A model generated the notes under the pieces. The model made no database searches and had not been told where the DNA came from. It saw only the letters and a list, made by a program, of their open reading frames with translations. From assembly GCA_024305405.1 (NCBI GenBank), contig JAKNDB010000068.1:5323501-5387500 (forward strand): DNA of 64,000 nucleotides, given 5' to 3'. This document shows, piece by piece, positions 40,292-53,998 of the stretch (within the stretch, counting starts at the first letter, position 1; every line of letters begins with the position of its first letter). The DNA is from Dirofilaria immitis. Lineage: Eukaryota > Nematoda > Chromadorea > Rhabditida > Onchocercidae. The position numbers were made by a program, and so were the translations under genes.

Positions 40292-42613
40292 ATGTACGGG
40301 AAATTCATGCGGAATGCAAATGATTCTTCAACAAATATTTGCTTAGGTAAGCAACTATGGGATATATTTCATTCAGTTATTTTATTTTATCATATGATAA
40401 TGCTGAATAAAAATTATATCATAAATTTCAATTAAGTAAGAAAAGGTTACGAGATAGATGAAAGTTAAAAAAGAATTTTATCAAAAATATAAATTTAGCT
40501 TAATAATCACTCGAATTAGCATTTTACTTTTTTATATCATTATTGATTATTGTAAATTTCATCGCCATTTTTTTCATTTCATTTCAATTATTATTATAGT
40601 TTCTTTTGATAATAAATAATAATTAACATTTGTTGCACTAAAATTCCTTCCGAGTTATTTTCAAAGTTTAATTAATATTTCAAATTAAAAAATTTTGAAA
40701 TAAAAATTTTGCAAATGTTATTTAATCTCATATATACATAAATGTTACTTAATCAATCAATCAAATTTATTCCTTTTATAAATAACAGTTTAATTTCTGA
40801 CCTATTTTAATAAATTATTCAATTGACATAAATCGTACTAATCGGGAAATAGATTTGATAAGAAATTTGTTTATATTTTATTAAATTTATACATTCAATT
40901 ATTATTTATTCTTGCTTAAATTAACAATCTGTGATTCAAAATAAACTTTTTATAGCTGAAATAAAACGATTATCGAGACGACAACGACGCGTTATTCAAG
41001 AAACATTTAAACATTTGAACAGTAATCCTAAAAAAATGGACAGAAAATTTTTGTTATGTAAGAATTATTTTTAACTTCCAATAGCTCATCATACGGTAAA
41101 AAATCGTTATTTAATCGATCGATCATATAATCATATAATCATCATTTTTTAATAGAATATAATTAATTTGCATATCTATCAAAATAGAATGCGCAGCTAA
41201 TTTCATATTTTTTTCTATTCGAAAAACTTTTCATTTTATTGCAAAAAGTTAAAGTTCTGAGATTGATTTGAAAATTTATTTTTATAGAATTTTCTATGAT
41301 CTAACTTTCAGCAATTTAAGGGACGATAAAAATTTTGTGTTAACAAAGAATAAGTTGTAAAAATTATAAAGTGAAAAGTTCTGGTATATAAGATAATAAA
41401 TAGAAAAATATTAAATAAAATGCAGCATCATAACTTTAATTTCATAAGAAATATTTAGAAAAGACTGATATTTACACATTTACTCAATATTAACTTAAAG
41501 TTTAAATCATAATGGAATTATTTCTCATAAATAATTATAAATTCATTATTACCGATAAAACTGCAATTTATATTGATTACTCATTATGACGAGTAACCAA
41601 TACAAAAATTATATTACCAATTATGCATTATTTGCAGCCACATTTGAAATCGTAATTTTTGATTTGTTCGATTAAATTTGCAATTTATCCAGAAAATAAA
41701 TTAAGTGGAAAATAAATCTAAATTAAATTAAGTGGAATAAATTGCAATGTATTCAGAGAATAATTCAGATTTTGCTTTGCTAAATGATTATGTATGAGAG
41801 GAAACGAAGGTAAGTAAATATTGTCATGGTTTAATTTAGCAAATTTCACTAACTTATCCGCTTCTTTTCCAGGATAATATATTTTCAGGCTACTCAGAGA
41901 CTTTCCGGAATACAAACTACTTTGGCCACAATTTCGTAGTATTTCGGATAGTTTAATAATAACAGCGGATGCAATAAAACAGCATGGAGTACTCTATATG
42001 GCCGGACTTAAAACTATTATTAATAGCATGGAAAACGAAGAAAGTTTAGCAAGAGCGATAAGCAGAATAGCCATCGCACATTTGAAATGGCATATCTGCA
42101 AAAATCATATCATGGTTTGCAAACATTATTACTATTATTGTTTGAATATAATTTGAAACTTCATTATATCAATTTATAATTTGAATTTTGCATCCCTATC
42201 ATAACTAAATTTTATTGCTATTGCAAATGATTCCATAATCTTTTTCGAAAAATTAGCATAAAATTTACATCTCCTTGGATCTGAAATAATTTACCACCTC
42301 ATTAGGAATCATTTTTGTGTCCAATTGAAACAATATCATAGCTAGCATAAATTAGACAGCACATTTTCAGATCTTGCGTTAAAATTTTGGTAAACTTTGC
42401 AAATATATTTTACTTCATTACCAGTCATATTTCCAGAATATGGTACAAGAAGTAATCGTAATTTTGCAGTCATATCATCAATGCGGAGGAAAATTTATGG
42501 AAGAAGCTTGGTTTACACTCTTCGATGTGATTGGAAACTTAATTGATAAATTTAGTGAGGAAAGATATCAGAATATTGATTTCACTCTCTTGTTGTCTCG
42601 GAAAGAAATATAA
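40292..42613 (+). CDS. Globin-like protein
   Basis: Four exons: 40292-40346, 40956-41057, 41889-42114, 42437-42613; about 186 residues. The family binds haem and oxygen or senses gases; nematodes carry many divergent globins, often neuronal. The sequence shows a leading helix (SRRQRRVIQETFKHL), then DFPEYKLLWPQFRSI and LYMAGLKTIINSM, which is the nematode globin pattern around helices C to E. His-84 (IKQHG) is at the expected distal E7 place and His-116 (AIAHLKWH) at proximal F8. The G/H region is QSYHQCGGKFMEEAWFTLF. Exon 2 needs one extra T in the run at 41048-41052 to join exon 3 in frame. The first exon was chosen for its ATG and its GTAAGC donor in the right phase and is the least certain part. 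The particular glb paralogue is not assigned. Confidence 0.87.
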
Positions 42614-42856
42614 ATTGCAAGTAATGAAGATGATCAAAAAAAACCAAATTATTGTGCTTAAAAATTAAGAAATCAAACTTCCAATTTCAATTATTGGTGA
42701 ATTCATTCTTGTTTTTTCAGAACTAGGCATTTCCTACAACTAGGCAACCACATAATCTATTTTAATCTTTTTCATGAACGAATCTAGTAATCTTGTGAAT
42801 AATGTATCAAAAACTGATTAAAATTCAAATATTTTATCATCTTAAATTTTCATTTG

Positions 42857-42862
42857 AATAAA
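42857..42862 (+). promoter_or_regulatory. Poly(A) signal of the globin-like gene
   Basis: AATAAA about 244 bases beyond the globin-like stop codon, close to the tail of rpl-15, which converges from the other strand. Confidence 0.4.
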
Positions 42863-42902
42863 CGAAATACATAACAACCAGCTTATCTTATATTTTGCGT
42901 TC

Positions 42903-44497
42903 TTAACGTTTACGACGCAGCGATAAAGTATTGCGACGCAACCAGCACTTTCTACGTGAACCTCCTTTTGTTGCTGAATAATGATGCCCTTTACCAAGAC
43001 CACGGCTTCTGCGGCCTGCAGACGTTAACCCACGTAATTCACGATGCTTATGCACAGGTTTTGTTATCCACTGTGTATCCGGATTTCTTCGGATTGCCTA
43101 AAAAGTGATAAAAATCTACTTATATTTCCTTCTTTCTTTTAAAAAACCAAAAATATGTACCAGCAATCAAACATTTTCTATTCTACATCAATCAACTAAT
43201 TAAAAATGAAATACGCTAAATTTATTTCCTGATAATGGAGAGAAGAAATAAGAATTAGAAATTTGCATGAGTACAAGTAGTTTATGCCATAACAAACTAT
43301 CAATGCATCTCAATATGCACATTAAAGTCTCTTTATTTCCGTTATCAGAGAAATAATGCAATGATAATAAAAGAGCAGAAGGGAGAAAAAACCTTATGCG
43401 CCGGATCAATCATGATAACTTCGTAGAACTTATATGTAGAATCTTGACCAACCCAATAGGAATTCAATACACGAAGACTGCCACACCGGCGTCCAACTCT
43501 CTCCTTAAACAAATTTTTATGATGTTATAATTCAAAAAGTAGAAAAGAAAACAAGGAAAATAATCAGCACACGAACTTCAGCAATAGATTGTTTGCAACG
43601 AGCAAATTTCAACTCATTGACACCATGATTTTTCGGCTTGCCATATGTTTGCCCTTCACGACATGGCGTTTGCGACCACCTCTGCGCACTCTTACACGAT
43701 AAATGACATAACCTAAAATTCCATTAAACTGCTAAACTCTCGACTCATAATAAAAAATAAATATTATGCTGCTTATTGCCTTCACTTTCCAAAGAAAAAA
43801 GAATATTTTTATAGCCCTTACTTTAAAAAAAAAAAAAATATTACCTTGCTTCGCACGATAACCCAATCTACGAGCCTTTTCAGGGCGTGTTGGCCTGGAT
43901 ATACGATGAATAGCGGTAAGCTGCCGATACTGCCAACAACGTATTCGAAGTAAATAACGCATTGTCTAGAAAAAGGGAATTGTTAGAAGCTCTACTTTCT
44001 CGCAATCCGCTACAGAAATTTCACCCAGGAAATTATATTATGTAATGACAACAGCAATCTTCTCTGTCCAATCATACAATTAACTTGTCTCAACCTCTCC
44101 CTTTGTATAGAAAAATACCAACATGAATTCTTTAACCGTTAGAAAAGTATCAAGGCCACAATAATCATGATCGATATGCGTGCCATCTTCTAATAATATT
44201 ATGTAAGCATTCTCCACAGTTACGCATTCAAAAATAATATGATGCCAACTGTTTTTTAATTAATCCAATAGTTGAGTGATTCAATATTGATCGAACTAAT
44301 CAAATTTTCTCATTTCGTCATATATGAGGTTCAATAATTGGAGTTTTTTCTTATGACTTATTGGAAATTTCGAATATATTGCTATCAATTCGATTACTAA
44401 ATCATCAAATATGTTTAATCAAGTTAAAAACAAGTAAAAAACGAACCTCTGACTGCTTTTTACGCCATAGCTCTTGCATATATCGGTAAGCACCCAT
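42903..44497 (-). CDS. rpl-15: 60S ribosomal protein L15 (eL15)
   Basis: Five exons: 44497-44447, 43965-43845, 43712-43577, 43503-43393, 43097-42903. The rebuilt protein is 204 residues, the same length as animal eL15. Recognisable stretches in order are [87 protein letters not shown] and the basic tail [11 protein letters not shown]. The protein is a core component of the large ribosomal subunit and contacts 28S rRNA. Exon 3 is one base short: it enters at phase 1 and leaves at phase 0 with 136 bases, and the shift falls at the CCC run 43652-43654. In so conserved and essential a gene this is best read as a sequence error. An SL-type acceptor lies five bases before the ATG. Confidence 0.97.
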
Positions 44498-44502
44498 ACT
44501 TC

Positions 44503-44504
44503 CT
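44503..44504 (-). promoter_or_regulatory. Candidate trans-splice acceptor of rpl-15
   Basis: The minus strand reads GTTTTTAG, then five bases (GAAGT), then the ATG. Very short leaders of this kind are typical of nematode ribosomal protein mRNAs that receive a spliced leader. Confidence 0.6.
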
Positions 44505-46417
44505 AAAAACAAAAAAAAAATTAACATGAGAATGTTCCACTACAAGGTAACCGAAAATTATTCGAACATAAATATAACACTGGATGCATCTATAACGCTG
44601 TCATATATTTTAGCAGCAAAATGAGATTTTATGCACGAAAGATTATTCCAAACTGATTAATATAATTCACTATGCTGAGTGAATATTGGATCGACCTATT
44701 AGGGCTTACTACATTAACAAAGATTTATCCTAACCGAATCTATTAAAATATGATTCGCAGCGACATCGATTTATAAAAAGCTTGCCAGTAAATTCAAGCA
44801 TAATGAAATTAATATTCCTAAAATACTCTCGACCGGACATAAGACATAAGATCTAATAAGGGAAACATATCAAAAGAGAGAACCATAATCTTGTCGGGAA
44901 ATATGACAAAAGCGAAATAATGGAAAGACTGAATCTACAGTGATTAAATCTAATACCTACAGCTAGACTAAAGCATAAACTCTCTGAATGTAACTTGAAT
45001 AGCGTTACGTTATTTCATAAAGTTTTTTCATCTATATGATCAGAATAGCAGTTAAACTGTTGTAAAAGAATAAGAGCAACACAGTACGAGATTACGGGAG
45101 TGGAATCAAATAGATATAATAATATTGCAACGATTCAAAACTTGCAATTGTATGCAACTGTATACTACGTGTTTGACGTAATTATGACATATATATTAAT
45201 GTTAAAATTATAAGTCATTCAAACAAACATTTAATCATTTAGCTTGCACAAAATTAAACAATTACTAAATGAAGCAATTCTAAAAATTAAACAAATAAGT
45301 ATAATATTCGCATGAATAGGATTATCGAAATTTGTCTTCGACGAACGCTTCACGAATAATTCGCATGCAACACACAACCCAGAGTAACCATGTACGAATT
45401 CGTTTGTCATCTCAACAGATACCAAAATCTGTGCATACGGTGTTCATGTACAAGAATCGTGGTGAGATCTAATTCATAATTAGCAGCTCAATTTCCATTC
45501 TGTTAGCTTTAGATTCAACTAGCTAAAATTTGACAACTTATCGTTTTTTACATTCTTCTTTTTCTTTGATTTGTTAGTTTCCGATTGAAATTTAATGTTG
45601 GAAATTAATTTGAAGTTAAAATAATTCAGGCCAGAAATTAATTTAATAATTTTGAATTTACTCTTCACAAATTTCATTCAATTATTGTAAAATTTATTTC
45701 ACTCATTCCATTTTCTTTTATATGTAAAAATTCAATTTAATGTCATTTAAATTACTATTAAATTCTTACAATCGTTCAAAATAGTCAAATGATTAGAATA
45801 GTAACTTAAATTTGCCAAAGAGAAAAGTAATTTGCTTATTATCACAAAAAGAATATACATATTTATACTGAATATTTCAGCTTACGTTGCTTCCATTTAT
45901 TTGGTTTTTCATAAAATTAAAATTATTTTTAATCCGTGTATTACGTAATGAAGAAAAGAAGAAATGAAACTTGATTTATATATTTTTACCAAATTCATAC
46001 CATTATGCAATTTCAAAAACATAAAAATTTTATTATGTATAAATTTTTATCAGAACGAATCAATGGAGATGTAAATTACACATGTACGTGTGATTTTTGT
46101 TTATGATAAAAGATAATAGAGATGATAAAATAGTGTAATATTAAGAAATATTTTTGGAATATTGAATTCTGCATAAAATGAAGTGACAATTACTCTCAAC
46201 ATTCATATATTTAATTCTATGAATGCAACTTTTTAAAAGTTTTCAAATTTATTTTTAAATACTAAAATTTTGTTTTTTTCATTACTCCCCAAATTCTTAA
46301 AATTTATTATTACAATATTTAATTCATTTCTTACATTCTTGATTTTTTGGCTTAAAGAGCAATTTTTTTCGAAAAATCTTTAATTTAATTTCAAGTATTC
46401 AATTAAAATCATTCATA
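44505..46417. other. Intergenic region between rpl-15 and unc-47
   Basis: About 1.9 kb upstream of rpl-15 and downstream of unc-47. The parts near 44580-45150 and 45330-45470 are visibly less AT-rich than the rest and may carry rpl-15 promoter sequence. I found no exon, tRNA or other RNA gene that could be supported. Confidence 0.5.
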
Positions 46418-47322
46418 TTATCGTTCCCCATAGTGAATTGCCTGTATAAGTTCGAGAGCCGAAAAGTACAATCCAATAGTCATCAAACAAATACCAGCAC
46501 CAATGATGAATTTGTCAAATTTTCGATCACATTCTTTCACACATGCTCCTTTTAATTTCAAATGAAACATTGCTGGCCAAATGAAACTTAACATGGTACC
46601 AGTAATATTGCCAACAAGGCCCATTAATTCGATAAGATATGGTACTGACATTGCCATCATTAGAGTCATAAGCACTAGAATAATCCGTAAACAAAGAGCC
46701 CATTCACGTAAACTATGGCCGACACCATAACAACTGAAATTTATTTATCGTATAGTAATTAGATTTATTCGATTCCAGAATTCTACTAATATCACGATTG
46801 GTCATTTAATCATATCACTAATTTTAAATTTTTCATTGAAAGAATCAAATTAGGAAAATTTGATGAAAATCTAAAAGCTAATTAACTTTCTTAGAATTTA
46901 TAAATAAATTAATGATAGTTGTTTTGCATGATGTTTACCTTGTAAATAATGTTTTTGGCGTACCCGTAAATAAATTATCTTTGAGTAAATGAACAGCAGC
47001 AAAATACGGTAATGGATATGAAAAGAGTGCTTTACAACCAATACTAAATTAACTATTACCTGAAACATCATTATATGAGTTCTTCTTACATTTTTAATAC
47101 TTTTTGTGATAACAGATTTAAATGATATATGATAGGAATTTTATGATATATAACATTTTTAAATTGTAATTTTACGACTGTTTGATATTTCAAAAGAATC
47201 CTTCCTGTTATATATATATATATGACGCCAACGAATATCACCGTTTATATTCATATAAATTATTCGATTATCATCATTTCATCTATCTATCTATCTATCT
47301 ACTATCAATCTATCTATCAATC

Positions 47323-47356
<34 letters not shown>

Positions 47357-50300
47357 CTTGCTTTAATGCAATTATTATAAATGAAATTTCAAAACTTTTA
47401 AAAATATATATCATATGATTATATTTGTTAATATTTTATTCATATTAATAAGCAAGATTATGAATATTTTTAAATAATTCTTTTCTATAATTAACAATGT
47501 TTAACATTTGGCGAATTTACTCAAAAGGAAAAAGAAGAATTAAATTAAAATGAAAGTTTTATAGAAAAGGAGGAAAGAGAAAAAAATTTGAGAATGATAG
47601 TAATTTAACAAAATTCCGACCTTAAATGTTTGATTTGGCAATGAACTGGAAATTTCCTTTTGAGTAAATTCGCCAAATGTTAAAAAGCCAAGAAGACCGA
47701 AGAGAGCCTTGAAAATTGCTGCAATGATATGTGACCATCGAAGCATCCATTTAAATTTGCTTGGATCCTTAAATTATCAGATATCAATAATGAATAAATA
47801 TTGATTGGTGAAAATTCGATTTAAATTTATAGTAAATTTTAAATTGATTAAATTGAATTCCGAAAAAGTCTAAAATCAAAAAAAAAGTATGAATCTGATT
47901 AATTATTCAGTTTACAAACCTCCATGGATGCTTCTAATGAAGGTAGGAAAATATGTGAAGTATAACCAAAAACAACCACACCAATTACCGTTGGCATAGT
48001 ACGAATATCAAATGTAAATGGTACTTCATGCCATACCCAATTTGATATCGTCAATTTTGAAATTTAAATAATTATTCTTCCAAATTTTAGTCCAACAAAA
48101 ATTAATTAATTTAAAAAAATTAAAATTGAAAAGTATAAGATAAGGTTATCGTTAATTTTATTTAATACAAATTATTAATCTAATGACAAATATTTAAAAT
48201 TTTCTATATAATCAACAAATCCGTACAAAATTATCATTATTGTATCTTTTAAATTATTCTATAGCTTAATAATATTTCAATATGGCTTTTTATAATTTCT
48301 TAATAATAAATATAAAAAAATTTCCTGAACTTGTCAAAATTTATAAATTATTTTTTAATAAAATACCTGTAACAAGCAATAAACGAATATGATGGCATTA
48401 ATGATTATGTGTGATATAGCATTTATCAGACTTAAATTGCTCACTACTCGAATTGAATCCAAAAAGCACAACCAAGAAGTGCTGTTGTTACAAGCATCAT
48501 CAAAGCAGATTTATCTGTAAACTTTACAGATACCGTTGATAATGATAAACATAAAAACAATCACACACACATATATATCTTTTTATTCAAATTTAAAATT
48601 TATTAATTTTAATTTTAATTTTTCTCTTTCTCTACTTTCTTTTTTAATAACTTTCTTATTTTTTAGCCTTTTATTACTTTTCATAAAAATCATCAAATCA
48701 TATTTTCAAAACTTTAACAATTATTATTAAGTTAAATACATAAGTAAAAATAAATAAGTTAAAATTTAAATTATGAATAGTATGATGAGGTTATGAATTT
48801 ATTATTCTTTAAATAAATTCATAGTTAATATTTTTATTAGTAATTATCGTAACAAATTGTCGAATAGATAAATTAGTACGGTATCTTAGCGTACTTACAT
48901 AATACAGTAATCATTCCCTTACCAATAGACGGTATACAGTTTTGTAGTAAATCTCCAGCAATTACAATATAAATAATACAAGTACTGAGTAATTCTGTTA
49001 ATTGGGCGCATAATACATAACGACCCATTCCTGGACGATACGCTTCTGCTACTGCTTGATACGTACTTCTTACCTTGTAATTTTTAAAACTTTTTTTTAT
49101 AAAATATCAAAAATCTAAAATATTTCTAATTAATGATAAGAAATATTGTTGCACAAATACTGATTATTATTTTATTTAATTATCCTTTTTGTATTATTCA
49201 TATAATAATTTTAATTGAATAAACAAATCATATTTTTAATTGAATTTTGAAAAATATTGGAATATTTTATCATTTGTCAAAAGTATAATCTTACTTTGGT
49301 ACCATTCTCATATAAGCAATCAATGAGTAAAATTCCAGTCCAATAACATAAATATGCAACGCCAATAATTGCTCCAACTGTCCACCATCCACCCACCTTG
49401 AATAAAATTAAAAATTATATATTGAAATGAAGTAATTAATAAATAGTTAATTAATCACCATGATAATCGCTTTTTTTTCTTTATGCTATTGCTGATAATT
49501 TAAAGCAATAATTTTAATGATAACGAATTTAAATTTCATTTTTGATAAAGAAATCAGTATGAAAAATTATGATCAATTTCATCTATATATTTGTATAGAT
49601 GAAATTTGGAAATAACAAATTGAAATTTTGATATTGAAATTTTGATATAGCAATTTATATACCAGAATGTTTTTTTATTTCCATATTTCGAAAAGAAGAT
49701 TATGATATCATTTAAAATAAATTGGGCATTTACCTAGATTTTAATAATCTGCTAAGGTAAATTGTAAACTATTCCTTCAAATCGTAAATTGCAAACTTGT
49801 TCCTTCAACTTGATTTATTTATTTTTTGTTTTAACAAATTTCTTTAATCAATTAATAAAATATGCTGTAAATAATATTTTCTGCGATTACTAGTGATTAC
49901 ATTGCTATTTTAATTACTTGCTTAATTACTAATTCATTTATTGAAGTATAATTGCAATCGATTAATAATACATGAAGTTTAGGTTTAAATTAGATGAAAA
50001 TTAGCTTACTGAAAAAATACGGTTAGAACAATACTAGTTGGGTTTTTTTTTTAGCAAAATTTACAAAATAAATAAATGACGAAAATTTCCAAAAGCTGAT
50101 TGTTCATGTTAAAAATTTCCAACATCGCCTTTGTATCAATTACTAATGCTAATACTGATAACCTCATTATTCTATGAATTTTAGAATTATCAAGCTTTTA
50201 ACGGATCATTTACCATCATATATAATTTTGATAAATTATAATCTATTGAATATGAATAATAGGAAATTATATTGAATTTTGAAAAATTAGATAAAATTTC

Positions 50301-51862
50301 AAAAAAATTCTTTTATTAATAAATCTTCATATAGTTACTTATAAGTTTTATTATATTTTCAAATGCCAAAAAAAATGCAAAATTTATTTGATTAAAAGTT
50401 AAATATATGAATTTTGATTTTATATCATATTACTATTAACAGCATTGTTTCTGCTGTTGTAATGATAACGATATTAATAAAGTAGGTGATCGAAATAACT
50501 TCATATTTTCTTCTCAAGCCTAATTTTAAATTTAAATTTATGACTCATAACTTCTTTAAAACACGACAATAATGATAAATCATTTGCCTTTTATTATTTA
50601 TCTTTTTTCTATTCATCTTTTCTTATCTCGCTTTATTTTGTTAAATAATTTCTCATCTGCTTCATTAATCTCGAATAAAAATCTCAGATAATCATACGAA
50701 TTTTTAAATCTTAAATACGATACCTAGATATACTATCCAATTCACAAGTCTTAGATTAGAAGTACATAATAAACATCCAAAAAAAGTAAACAATTATATT
50801 GAATGATTGATTGATACATAAACGAAGTTAGGAAACATTAATAATTGAAAATTTAAGGAAAAAACGTTGTATTTTTCAATTTTTCGCATTTACTTTTATA
50901 TTGAAATATATGTTACATTCAATTAATACTTTAACAGCGATAGGTAAACCGACGATAAACATTCCTTGAATTGCGTTAGTAACATTCCAGGCAGCCTGTA
51001 ATGCTGTAATAGGTTGTCCAGCAGTATATCCTTCATCATCCACTGCTGATGCTTCTAAATAATATTTTATTCAATCTAAAAATTTTAATTTACTTCATTA
51101 TAAATTAATTTCCTTTTAATACTTGCAATTTCTCATCTTTAATTTGCATTAATTCTATTGCAATGTTAAATGATTTCATTAATCGATAATTAATAAGGCT
51201 ATAATTTGTATTAACTAATTTATAATGACACTTTTTCTTCAGAAATTTTTTGTTGAATTATATTTCTTATTTTTTTATGCTAACGAATAATGAAACAATT
51301 GCATTAATACATGTAAATATAATTGTTATAAAATGATACATGATATAATCATCAAAGTTAATTAAATTTGAATTTTTAATTTTGATAAAGTTCTACGCTT
51401 ACACTTATCAATTATTAATTAATTGATAAGGTCTAGAATATATTCTCGTGCCAATTTAACTTTTTACTTCCTTTGATATTTTTAAATAATTCCCGTAAGT
51501 TCATTTCATATTTTAATATTTAGTTAAAATTTTCACACTACTGTATAAATTAGCTGTCATAAATATCGTAACACTTATCAGACTAAATTTCGTAACCTAC
51601 CGTAAAAGTATTGCTTGACAATTTTCCTGTATCTAATAATAGGCGAAAAAAATTGGTATAAAAGAAAATGATAAAAAATTGATAAAAACCTACCTTGACT
51701 ATTGATATTTTCTGTATCAGTCGTTTCCTGATTCTGATAACCATAAATAAATGTTGTTTCATCAATGGACGAAGTAAAAATATTCTTATTTGTCCAATCT
51801 TTCCATCCATGAAAAGTTCGTTGGCGAGTAGGAGTAGTTGTAGTAACATGAAGCTCATCCAT
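46418..51862 (-). CDS. unc-47: Vesicular GABA transporter (UNC-47/VGAT, SLC32 family)
   Basis: Nine exons: 51862-51694, 51054-50930, 49396-49295, 49073-48923, 48514-48367, 48057-47920, 47767-47621, 47059-46939, 46733-46418; about 472 residues. The protein loads GABA into synaptic vesicles by proton exchange. After a hydrophilic cytosolic N-terminus come the family signatures AWNVTNAIQGMFIVGLP, VGGWWTVGAIIGVAYLCYW, AQLTELLSTCIIY, VVVFGYTSHIFLPSLE, LRWSHIIAAIFKALFG, KALFSYPLP and YLIELMGLVGNITGTM, ending YGER. These span the expected set of membrane helices and agree closely with UNC-47 as I recall it. Exon 5 is one base short in the A run 48461-48465, and exon 8 is one short near 47030. Exon 6 has no usable AG acceptor, probably for the same reason. 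The start ATG is the first in frame. Confidence 0.95.
47212..47354. repeat. AT and ATCT microsatellites in an unc-47 intron
   Basis: A short AT run near 47212-47223, then (ATCT)n from about 47281 to 47325, passing into (AT)n to about 47354. All lie in the intron between exons 7 and 8. Confidence 0.9.
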
Positions 51863-53998
51863 TTTTTCAATCAAATATTTTTCAGTATGCAGTAAAATGA
51901 TTTTTCAGTAGATACTAAAATGATCCTTTCGAATTTAAAATCAAAGATGACAAAAGAGGAAGGATGGAGGGAGAGAAAAAAAGAAAGAACGAAATTTTCT
52001 ACGAATCATTTAAAACAAGAAGCTTAAATGAGCCCAATCATTGCTTAGACTTTATTCTACTAAAGCTTCATCCTAGACTTTGTCTTCATACTTTTCCAGC
52101 CTTCTCTTTTCAATCATTTCTCATTTCTTTCATTCTTATCTTAAGATTTATCCATTATTGAGCAATTCTTGTATATTCCAATATGAAGTACTTTATTTGC
52201 AAATAATTGCTTACCAATTTTAACAATAAATAAGCCACAAATTGTCAATTTTATTAAATATTTCCATCCATTCTCTCCTTTCTTTTTTCTCTCTCTTCTT
52301 TTCCTTTATATTTTTCTATATCTAATAAAAACTAAAAAATTAGAAATTTTCTAAAAACACTTTCTTTATTGTTTACATATCTTAAAATGAAATATTATTA
52401 TTTATAAAATCATTGGTAAATTGAACAATCTATGTGTATATAATGAAGGAAAATTTTTCTAATAATTTTAATTGTTAGAAAAATAACAACAATAAAAGTT
52501 AAATAATTAATAAATTCTGAATATTGCAAATTTATTTATTTGAATTATTAATAAAAATTATAGTAATTTTTATTTATATATAAAATGATTATTTTGGGAC
52601 AAAATGTTGCTATCGTCGTTTGAATAAAAAATGAAAATTTTTATAATGAATATTAATTAAAGTGAAAGTATAAACTAAAAAAATTACTTTGGTTTAGAAA
52701 TATTAAAATTTTATATCATTATATTCTTAAAAAAAAATTTTGGAAATAAATTTTGGCACATTTTCAATAGTCTATCACAAATTATTCAATAACATTTCGA
52801 AACAAAAATTTGATGCTATTTAATCAAAAATAATAAAACTAAATCATTTTTTTGAACTGCATAGAAGATAAATTGTTTAAAACAAAAATGATTTAGTTAT
52901 ATATATCAATGATTGATAGAGAAGAGAAACGAAAACTAAAACTTTTTTTAAAATTAATTGTTGGCATAAATGTCGGTGAAATATTTTTGATAGTTTATTT
53001 GATAGCTTAAATATCATTTCACTCTTCATCTTACCCATTAGAAATTGATAAATTTTTAATCACTAATTCGAAAACGTTAGAATCTTTAATTTTCGACCTC
53101 AAATTTTTATTTTCAAATCAAATAACAAATTTGAATTCAAAAATGGAACGGAAAGATAATTGAAGCCATGATTTTAAAAAATTTTAATAAGTTTAAACTA
53201 TTTGTCAATCAATACTTTCCAAAAAATTATATCCACCGCAATCGAAAAAATTTCTGGGAGAAAATTATCCATCAGATTTCCGCAAAATTACAACAATGAA
53301 ACTATTGGTTGATTTTTACGGGATCGACGAACTTAGTATCGTTCCAGCATTAAAACCGGATCGATTAAATAAAGAATAACCTTTACCATTATCAAAATGC
53401 TTACGTACGTATGATCACTTTAAATATACGTACATTTCCACAAGGTTACTTATATGTGATGAATACATGAGTTGTTAATACCTAAGGCTCTTATATACAC
53501 GATAGAGTCTCGAAAGGAGAAATTGAGTGGTTATGAATGAAGCTTTTAAAGGATTTGTTGATTATAATTGTTGATTGGGAAGCGGGTATCCTTTTCTTAT
53601 AGTTTCATTTAAGGAAGGTTTCAGTGTTTTTTATTTTATTTATCAATTTTTAATACATTTTATTTTCTTTTTAAATTCTAGAAGTTTTTGAAAATCTTTG
53701 AAAATAAGATGAGAGAAAAATATTAAGAAATAATATGATTTGTTTTATTTTGTTTCATATTTTAGATTTAAAAATTCTTTGAAGAATCCAAAAAGTTAAC
53801 AAAAATCATTAAATGAAAAACTGTCAAAGTATATAGAATCATTGTTTGATCGATTTTTTTTTAGAATGAAAAGGTGTCAAAGTTATACAACCTAGTTTGG
53901 TTAATTTTTTCTATTCTTTTATTTTTAAATTCAGTTTTAATTTCTCAACCATTATTTGACTAATTTTTTTATTATTTCATTCTTCTGTTTTTGAAGAT
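51863..53998. other. Head-to-head intergenic region, unc-47 and aladin genes
   Basis: About 2.1 kb separating divergent start codons, so both promoters must lie here. It has pyrimidine-rich stretches (about 52070-52110 and 52265-52310) and TACGTACGTA near 53402. No exact copy of TAATCC, the core bound by the GABA-neuron factor UNC-30 in C. elegans, was seen by eye on either strand. Confidence 0.5.

Noticed and set aside
51863..53998. UNC-30 binding site (TAATCC) upstream of unc-47
   Set aside because: Looked for on both strands by eye because it is known from C. elegans; no exact match was seen.
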